From: Paenibacillus sp. 1001270B_150601_E10
GTDB taxonomy: Bacteria > Bacillota > Bacilli > Paenibacillales > Paenibacillaceae
Reading direction: 5' to 3'
DNA length: 40,119 bases
Assembly (NCBI RefSeq): GCF_015558675.1
Contig: NZ_JADMOL010000016.1
Span: 1 to 40,119 of the forward strand
The position numbers and the translations under genes were made by a program. Every line of letters starts with the position of its first letter. The first letter of the stretch is position 1. This document shows positions 34,688-40,119 of this stretch, piece by piece. The notes under the pieces are model-generated. The model was not told the DNA's origin and did no database searches. It saw only the letters and a list, made by a program, of their open reading frames with translations.

Positions 34688-35560
34688 GTGAAAGGATCAA
34701 AAGTTGCTTTTCTATCGGTATTGAGCAACACTTTCGTCGTCTTGCTAAAGCTTGTTGTTGGGATCGTAACGGGATCGGTAGCCATTATCTCCGAAGCGAT
34801 CCACTCCTCGCTGGACTTGGCCGCTTCAATTATTGCCTTCTTCTCTGTTCGATTATCCGGTCGGTCAGCTGATCGCAGTCATCCATATGGGCACGGCAAA
34901 ATTGAAAATATCTCGGGGACGATCGAGACGCTGCTTATTTTTGTAGCAGGCATCTGGATTATCTATGAGTGTGTGCACAAGATCCTGCATCCGACTCCAA
35001 TCGAGCTTCCTTACCTCGGTATTCTTGTAATGGTAACTGGCGCAGCCATCAATTATGTTGTATCCAAAAAAGTTGGCAAAGCTGCAAAGGAATTGAATTC
35101 TGTCGCAATGAAGTCCAATGCGCTCCATCTGCTTACGGACGTATACACCTCGTTAGGAGTTGGATTCAGCTTGTTGCTGGTTACGCTCACAGGGTGGACG
35201 ATCTTGGACCCGATCATCGGGATCGTGCTCGCCATATATATCATGAAAGAGGCTTACACCTTGATGAAGGAATCTTTCCCTCCCCTTCTCGATGCTAGAC
35301 TAACAGACGAGGAAGAGCAGCAAATTAAGGATTTGATTCAATCCTACAATCAGCATTATATTGAATATCACGACTTCCGCACACGCCGGTCGGGACCCGT
35401 GGAATACATCGACTTTCACCTTGTCGTCCCCTCCTCAGCAAGCATCGAGGCCGCTCACTTTATCTGTGATCAGATCGAGAAGGACATCAAAGCCATATTT
35501 AGCCGTGCCGAGGTCTTAATCCATGTTGAGCCCGAGCATGAACGATCGCTCCTTACGTAA
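34688..35560 (+). CDS. Cation diffusion facilitator family transporter
   Basis: 290 residues. Six membrane segments are visible (from about 6 to 185), with the metal-binding His-x3-Asp motifs in segments two (HSSLDLAAS) and five (HLLTDVYTS), plus HPYGHGKIE between segments. A cytoplasmic C-terminal domain (about 195-290) resembles the CDF metal-sensing fold. Such proteins export zinc, iron or manganese by proton exchange. The start is uncertain: GTG 34688 gives the usual KGSKVAFLSV N-terminus with AAGG 11-12 nt upstream, while TTG 34676 adds four residues. The substrate is not decided by sequence. Confidence 0.92.
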   Translation: MKGSKVAFLSVLSNTFVVLLKLVVGIVTGSVAIISEAIHSSLDLAASIIAFFSVRLSGRSADRSHPYGHGKIENISGTIETLLIFVAGIWIIYECVHKILHPTPIELPYLGILVMVTGAAINYVVSKKVGKAAKELNSVAMKSNALHLLTDVYTSLGVGFSLLLVTLTGWTILDPIIGIVLAIYIMKEAYTLMKESFPPLLDARLTDEEEQQIKDLIQSYNQHYIEYHDFRTRRSGPVEYIDFHLVVPSSASIEAAHFICDQIEKDIKAIFSRAEVLIHVEPEHERSLLT

Positions 35561-35618
35561 GGGTAGCGAACAAGATCTGAAGCGGATTGATTAATTGTTG
35601 CTAATTGTTAAAAATTGA

Positions 35619-35662
35619 TGTGATCGTAATCACACATTGTGGTTCATGCCAAAATTTATACT
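35619..35662 (+). promoter_or_regulatory. Fnr/CRP-type site and -10 box of hmp
   Basis: A perfect TGTGA-N6-TCACA palindrome (35619-35634) is followed by a -10 TATACT (35657-35662). With the start at about 35669, the site centre is about -42, the class II activation position of Fnr/CRP proteins. Bacillus Fnr uses this consensus. The -35 region is poor, which fits an activator-dependent promoter. The -10 lies within a short ATTTA/TAAAT palindrome. Confidence 0.7.
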
Positions 35663-35705
35663 TAAATCCAGTAACGAACGAATTCGTGAACTGGGGGGAA
35701 GTACA

Positions 35706-36926
35706 ATGTTAAGTGAAAATACGATCCAAATTATTAAATCAACGGTTCCTGTTCTGGAGCAGCACGGATTAACGATTACGAAATGCTTCTACAAAAAACT
35801 TTTTACGAATCATCCTGAATTATTGAATGTGTTCAACCATGCCAATCAGCAGCAGGAGCGCCAACAGATGGCCCTTGCACAAGCGGTGCTGGCTTCCGCC
35901 AAGCATATTGACCAGCTCGCTGCAATCGTTCCGGTTGTTAAGCAGATTGCGCATAAGCATCGCAGCCTTGGAGTCAAAAAAGAACATTATCCGATCGTCG
36001 GCAAGCATTTGCTTGAAGCGATTCAAGAGGTATTGGGGGATGCTGCCACGGATGACATTATCCAAGCATGGGCAGAAGCCTATGGTGTGATCGCAGATAT
36101 CTTTATCTCGACTGAAACAGAGATGTATGATCAGGCCGCTCATCAAAGCGGCGGCTGGGAAGATTTCCGTGCCTTCGTCGTTGCTCGCAAGCAAGAAGAA
36201 AGTGATAAGATCACCTCGTTCTATCTAGAACCTCAAGATGGGGGCGCACTTGCAAGCTTCGAGCCTGGACAATACGTTAGTGTTAAAGTGGATATGCCGA
36301 ATGAGGCCCATACCCATATTCGCCAGTACAGCTTGAGCGATTCGCCTCGCAAGGCATATTACCGCATTACGGTTAAGCGTGAGGATGCTGTCCAAGATCG
36401 CCCAGCAGGCAAGGTATCGGTGTACCTCCATGAGCAGGTGAAAGAAGGAGATGTGCTCTATCTGTCTGCGCCAGCAGGAGATTTCACCCTGCAAAGTGAA
36501 GACCAGCGTCCTCATGTATGGATCAGCGCTGGTGTAGGTGTAACACCGATGATCAGCATGCTGAAAGCACACAGCGAACAGGCAAATGGACAGCCTGCTA
36601 TCTTCATCCATGCCGCAGAGCATGGCGCTGCCCATGCCTTCCAAGACGAAGTGGCTGCATGGAGCAAGGATGAGGCGCAAGCGAAGACCTATATTTGCTA
36701 TTCTGAACCAACTGAAGAGGATAAGCATAAGCAGCTCTACCAGCATGAAGGTCGAATCGACGCAGAATGGCTGCAATCGATCCTGCCGACTACAGATGCG
36801 AAGTTCTACGTATGCGGCTCCGCTCCCTTTATGGAAACAGTCGTGAACACACTACGAAGCCTAGGTGCTCAAGAGAGCGATATTCACTCGGAGTACTTTG
36901 GGCCAAAGGGCAGCCTTAAGCTGTAA
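35706..36926 (+). CDS. hmp: Flavohemoglobin (nitric oxide dioxygenase)
   Basis: 406 residues. It turns NO and O2 into nitrate using NADPH. The globin domain (1-140) has proximal His85 (IAHKHRSLGV) and Tyr95. The FAD domain has RQYSLSDS and the NAD domain GVGVTPM and FYVCGSAPFM, ending in EYFGPKGSL. Length and order are the same as Hmp. I start at ATG 35706 behind GGGGGGAAG; the open frame reaches 23 codons upstream into the promoter region. It is a single-gene transcript, probably induced under low oxygen or nitrosative stress through the upstream Fnr-type site. Confidence 0.97.
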   Translation: MLSENTIQIIKSTVPVLEQHGLTITKCFYKKLFTNHPELLNVFNHANQQQERQQMALAQAVLASAKHIDQLAAIVPVVKQIAHKHRSLGVKKEHYPIVGKHLLEAIQEVLGDAATDDIIQAWAEAYGVIADIFISTETEMYDQAAHQSGGWEDFRAFVVARKQEESDKITSFYLEPQDGGALASFEPGQYVSVKVDMPNEAHTHIRQYSLSDSPRKAYYRITVKREDAVQDRPAGKVSVYLHEQVKEGDVLYLSAPAGDFTLQSEDQRPHVWISAGVGVTPMISMLKAHSEQANGQPAIFIHAAEHGAAHAFQDEVAAWSKDEAQAKTYICYSEPTEEDKHKQLYQHEGRIDAEWLQSILPTTDAKFYVCGSAPFMETVVNTLRSLGAQESDIHSEYFGPKGSLKL

Positions 36927-36997
36927 GGATGACAAGTCTTAGCATGGAAATCCTGATGAAGTATTGAAAAAACGAGAAACCATTGGGATTCGCAAAA

Positions 36998-37046
36998 AAA
37001 AGCGACAGCCTGGAACACATGTAGATGCGTTCTGGCTGTCGCTTTT
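36998..37046. terminator. Bidirectional terminator between hmp and the TetR gene
   Basis: AAAAGCGACAGCC and GGCTGTCGCTTTT form a perfect 13-bp stem, extended by TGGAAC/CGTTCT-like bases over an 11-nt loop. T-tracts flank it on both strands. It ends hmp (plus) and the regulator (minus). Confidence 0.9.
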
Positions 37047-37145
37047 GTGCGTTTCGTTCTCAAATAGCCATGTATCTGCCGCTAACTTTTCCATCCTGCA
37101 AGCAGTTTGTCTTTAAAGATAGGTCTGGACAACGTGCATGGGTCA

Positions 37146-37790
37146 TCAGGGTGCTTTAGATGGTGAGTCTTTTCTGGAATGACTACCTCTGTCTGTTTCA
37201 TGAGACAACGCACAATACTCGCTTATCATCTGCTGCTTCATCTGCTCAACAGGGAATCCCTTCGTATACATCGTCATCATCTGCATCGTGCCATGGAGGG
37301 CAGCCGAGAAGCTGAGTGATCTGAGTTTCGGTTCCTTCGCGCCAAGCCGCTCAAACATCTGACACTGCACCTCAAACTGTCTGCTCGACTCTTGATTCAA
37401 CTGCTCGCTGTAGGCAGCAAGAACATGGTCATTTTCGGGTTGTGTTTGGAGATTCAAATAAAAGCGATATACTGCCGGGTTGCGATGAACATGATCGATC
37501 GCTCCATTCACAATATAACAGAGCTGATCCATAGGGTTGGCTAGCGATGCAGCTGTCTCCATAACCGCTCGCACTTCCTCAATTCTTAGCTGAACCATCA
37601 CGGCAAGAAGCTCTTCTTTTCCCTTGTAATAGTTATACAGCAGTCCCTTGGAGATGTTAGCCTGCTTTGCTACATCATCAATGGAAGTCGCATGATAGCC
37701 CTTTTGAATAAAAAGGGTCATCGCCGCCGCATGAATTTTTTCTTTTGCAGCTTGTCGGATACGTTCATTCTCTTCTTTTGTACGCGGCAC
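37146..37790 (-). CDS. TetR family transcriptional regulator
   Basis: 214 residues. The N-terminal helix-turn-helix (about 15-60) has FIQKGYHATSIDDVAKQANISKGLLYNYYKGKEEL, a typical TetR DNA-binding domain. The C-terminal half is helical and resembles the TetR_C-type ligand domains only loosely. Translation starts at GTG 37790, 11 nt after GGAGG, which lies inside the end of the hydrolase gene just upstream. The two genes are therefore one operon with a 6-bp gap. A dyad overlapping the operon promoter is the likely operator, so it may repress its own operon. Confidence 0.9.
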   Translation of the reverse strand: MPRTKEENERIRQAAKEKIHAAAMTLFIQKGYHATSIDDVAKQANISKGLLYNYYKGKEELLAVMVQLRIEEVRAVMETAASLANPMDQLCYIVNGAIDHVHRNPAVYRFYLNLQTQPENDHVLAAYSEQLNQESSRQFEVQCQMFERLGAKEPKLRSLSFSAALHGTMQMMTMYTKGFPVEQMKQQMISEYCALSHETDRGSHSRKDSPSKAP

Positions 37791-37796
37791 GTGGAT

Positions 37797-38549
37797 TCAA
37801 TCCTCCATAAATGCAATGATATGTCGGCAGAGTTCCTCAGGGTGAGTCAGCGTCGGCATATGATCGGCGCCCTCCATCTTCATGATCCGGACACTCGGCA
37901 CGACCCGAAAGCAGTCCGCGATACGATGCAGATCTGACGCATCGTACTCGCCAACCAGAAAGCAAGTGTTGACTGCAAGCGTATGAAGCCGCTCAATGGC
38001 TGGCGGCTCGGGCCATACGGCTTCCGTTGTCGCCCATTCAGCTATCTTCGATATATTCTGCTTCCACATGTCAATCATGAACTCACGATGAGGGCTGGCC
38101 ATCACCACACGGTACCCACAAGCCTTTTCTAAGGAGAGCTCCATCATCTTATTGATATCTGGAGCTGCAGCTTGTGTTTCCTGCATCCTTGCCGAGAATT
38201 CCTCGCTGTGAGTAAAGCCGGTTAAGCTAGGGGCGATAAGAATGAGATTCGCGACTCTCTCTGGATATTTCAGCGCAAATTCAGTCGCAATCTGTCCGCC
38301 TATTGAGTGACCTATGATGGTTGCTTGCTCTAGCTGATAATGCTCAAAGACCATGAGCAGATCCTTAACATAATCTGATGGTTCTGTAGGTGAAGGAGAT
38401 TGTCCGCAGCCTCGCCCATCAAAAGCGATGACCTGGTAATGCTTAGCCAGAATCGGGGCAACAAATGTCCAGTCGCGCAAGTCAGCTCCTCCAGAGTGAA
38501 TAAGTACAATCGGCTCACCTTTACCTGATACCTCGCTATATAAATCCAT
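37797..38549 (-). CDS. Alpha/beta fold hydrolase, cytoplasmic
   Basis: 250 residues. The fold is complete: oxyanion HSGGADLRDW, FDGRGCGQS, nucleophile elbow IGHSIGGQIA, acid Asp in VGEYDASD and His in EGADHMPTL. It has no signal peptide. The arrangement resembles bromoperoxidase- or epoxide-type esterases, but the substrate cannot be read. I choose ATG 38549, 6 nt after GGAGGG, rather than the ATG two codons upstream that touches the ribosome site. It is first in a two-gene operon with a TetR regulator, which may sense its substrate. Confidence 0.9.
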   Translation of the reverse strand: MDLYSEVSGKGEPIVLIHSGGADLRDWTFVAPILAKHYQVIAFDGRGCGQSPSPTEPSDYVKDLLMVFEHYQLEQATIIGHSIGGQIATEFALKYPERVANLILIAPSLTGFTHSEEFSARMQETQAAAPDINKMMELSLEKACGYRVVMASPHREFMIDMWKQNISKIAEWATTEAVWPEPPAIERLHTLAVNTCFLVGEYDASDLHRIADCFRVVPSVRIMKMEGADHMPTLTHPEELCRHIIAFMED

Positions 38550-38582
38550 CGCCATCCCTCCAAAATGTGGAATACATGATAA

Positions 38583-38611
38583 ATTTATTATTGAATGAAC
38601 ATTTAGTCAAT
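38583..38611 (-). promoter_or_regulatory. Promoter and candidate operator of the hydrolase-tetR operon
   Basis: On the minus strand -35 TTGACT (38606-38611), 17 bp, -10 TAAATT (38583-38588). A 20-bp dyad, TTGACTAAATGTTCATTCAA (38592-38611), with 14 of 20 positions symmetric, covers the -35 and part of the spacer. A repressor bound there would block the promoter; size and form fit a TetR operator. Confidence 0.6.
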
Positions 38612-38718
38612 ATAAAATAATGAAATTTTTAATCGTACTGACCCCTCTTTAAAGGTCCATTGGACAAGAAAAAGACTGCAGGACGTTCTGAGAAACCATA
38701 TATGAGGACGGGCATGCA

Positions 38719-38748
38719 AGGTAATGACAGACAAGTGAACCATTACCT
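38719..38748. repeat. Inverted repeat upstream of the transporter gene
   Basis: AGGTAATG (38719-38726) and CATTACCT (38741-38748) are a perfect 8-bp inverted repeat with a 14-nt spacer, 60 bp before the transporter start. It could be an operator or a leader hairpin. No convincing promoter was found in the surrounding 250 bp. Confidence 0.45.
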
Positions 38749-38807
38749 AGGCCCTAGCATAACATGTATTCACTGCCTGTTATTTAGAAAGAAGGGACGT
38801 GACCCAT

Positions 38808-40119
38808 ATGGGGATTCAGTTAACCGCAATCCACTGGGTGTACCTCGTCTTTATCGTGTTCATTATGGCCCTGATGATACGAAGACGCGACACCACGATG
38901 GTCTGCGTCACGGGTATCTTCGCACTCGGCCTGCTCGCAACGGAGACGCTTAGCGGTTCGGTATCCGGTATCTTTCAATCCTTTATTTACGCGACAAAGG
39001 AGCTCATGAGCACCATCATGATCATCTCGATCATCGTCGCCATGAGTCGAGTCCTGATCCAAACCGGGATCAACGAGACCATGGTAGCGCCGCTGACGCG
39101 CTTTCTCCGAACGCCTGCTATGGCGTATTGGGGAATCGGGATCATCATGATGGTAACCGCTTTCTTTTTTTGGCCCTCGCCAGCGGTCGCCTTAATCGGA
39201 GCTGTCCTGCTGCCGGTTGCGCTTCGCGTCGGTTTACCTGCGTTAGGCGCAGCTATGGCGATGAATCTGTTTGGCCATGGAATTGCCCTATCCGGGGACT
39301 ACATTATCCAAGGCGCTCCGAAGCTTACAGCCGATGCGGCCGGTATTCCGGTATTGAGTGTCATGAACGCCAGCATTCCGCTCGTCATCGTTATGGGGCT
39401 GGTCACCACCATCACCGCCTTCTGGATGATGCGAAGAGATATAAAGAACGGCAGCTTCCGAGATGGTCTAGTCACCGGCAAATCCCAAACGCTTACCGAT
39501 CAGTCCGATAGTAGCAATGTGGTCATGCTCTCGCCTACTCTACGCATCTGGCTATCTGCTATCATCCTGCTTCTATTTGCTGTAGATGTGGTGGCGATGT
39601 TTCTCTTAAACCTTCAGGGGGGAGATGCGACTGCTCTAGTCGGAGGAACTGCCGTACTCATCCTCATTGGAGTTACAATCATTGCCCATCGTAATCACGG
39701 TCTTGAAAAAGTAACCTCTTACTTGATCGATGGATTTGTATTCGGCTTTAAAGTGTTTGGGCCTGTCATTCCGATCGCCGCCTTCTTCTATCTTGGCGAT
39801 GCCGCCTTCACTGACTTGTTCGGCAAGGTGCTGCCTGCTGCCTCACACGGCATCGTCAACGACCTAGGTGTGGCACTCGCCGGAGTCGTTCTGCTTAACG
39901 GCGCCATAGGCTCCGTGACGCTTACAGTCATTGGCGCCATCACCGGCTTGGATGGCTCCGGATTCTCGGGCATTTCCCTGGCGGGCTCCATCGCGCAGCT
40001 GTTCGCCACAGCCATTGGCTCAGGAGCAGCGACACTCACCGCCCTCGGTCAGGGGTCCGCCATCTGGGTAGGCGGCGGCACCCTCGTTCCGTGGGCGCTC
40101 ATTCCCGCTGCGGCCATCT
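38808..40119 (+). CDS. Polytopic membrane transporter, incomplete at the window end
   Basis: At least 437 codons from ATG 38808, reading off the right edge with no stop. The sequence has about ten or more hydrophobic segments. It includes an internal similarity between its halves: FWPSPAVALIGAVLLPVALRVGLPALGAAMAMNLFGHGIA in the first half, and a Gly/Ala-rich segment with AIGSVTLTVIGAITG and GSGAATLTALGQGSA in the second. Such a pattern is typical of the ion transporter (IT) superfamily of carboxylate or gluconate permeases, but I cannot name a family. AAGGG lies about 11 nt before the ATG; GTG 38799, three codons upstream and in frame, is an alternative. An inverted repeat lies in its leader. 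Confidence 0.8.
   Translation, partial: MGIQLTAIHWVYLVFIVFIMALMIRRRDTTMVCVTGIFALGLLATETLSGSVSGIFQSFIYATKELMSTIMIISIIVAMSRVLIQTGINETMVAPLTRFLRTPAMAYWGIGIIMMVTAFFFWPSPAVALIGAVLLPVALRVGLPALGAAMAMNLFGHGIALSGDYIIQGAPKLTADAAGIPVLSVMNASIPLVIVMGLVTTITAFWMMRRDIKNGSFRDGLVTGKSQTLTDQSDSSNVVMLSPTLRIWLSAIILLLFAVDVVAMFLLNLQGGDATALVGGTAVLILIGVTIIAHRNHGLEKVTSYLIDGFVFGFKVFGPVIPIAAFFYLGDAAFTDLFGKVLPAASHGIVNDLGVALAGVVLLNGAIGSVTLTVIGAITGLDGSGFSGISLAGSIAQLFATAIGSGAATLTALGQGSAIWVGGGTLVPWALIPAAAI

Overview
The window is a stretch of a low-GC Gram-positive (Bacillota) chromosome, most likely Paenibacillus or a close relative. The evidence is the 16S rRNA 5' end, strong AGGAGG-type Shine-Dalgarno sites with many TTG and GTG starts, a large Bacillus-type SRP RNA, sporulation genes (spo0F, bofA) and long stretches of gene order shared with Bacillus subtilis. 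The taxon is inferred from gene content, because only about 54 nt of 16S are present. No phage, insertion sequence, CRISPR array or tRNA gene was seen.

Left part (1-4600, leftward): 16S rRNA start with tandem promoters and boxA, then in transcription order scr (SRP RNA), dnaX, yaaK, recR, yaaL, bofA, rrn. This is the B. subtilis order next to rrnA. Middle part (4600-18700, mostly leftward): ywiB-argS, rpoE, pyrG, a decayed glycosyltransferase, spo0F, fbaA, murA, rho, a radical SAM gene and rpmE. This is the block B. subtilis carries on the other side of its origin, so two conserved blocks are joined here near 4450-4600. A rightward S8 protease without a signal peptide is inserted between rpoE and argS. 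Next (18.8-28.1 kb) come a membrane-anchored alpha/beta hydrolase, speB and speE, the divergent pbpG, an MMPL transporter with a divergent TetR regulator, and ywhD, which again recall the B. subtilis ywhD-ywhG region. The right part (28.2-40.1 kb) is more accessory: an M1 peptidase with a membrane protein, an NlpC/P60 hydrolase behind a cyclic di-AMP riboswitch, two uncharacterised proteins, exonuclease III, a CDF cation transporter, flavohemoglobin, a hydrolase-TetR operon, and a transporter cut off by the window end.

The strongest regulatory readings are these: a pyrG leader with a GGG transcription start and an attenuator, which are the hallmarks of CTP-sensed reiterative-transcription control; a ydaO/yuaA-type c-di-AMP riboswitch with no terminator before a cell-wall hydrolase; a perfect TGTGA-N6-TCACA Fnr/CRP-type site at about -42 of a candidate hmp promoter; and a sigma-H-type promoter before spo0F. 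The most unusual gene-level observation is the glycosyltransferase between pyrG and spo0F, broken by stop codons and frameshifts. I did not find a convincing wholly new multi-gene system. The best candidates for unexplained biology are the three-hairpin patch at 15.04-15.13 kb, the leaderless subtilase, the M1 peptidase/membrane protein pair, and the overlapping inverted repeats before the MMPL gene.
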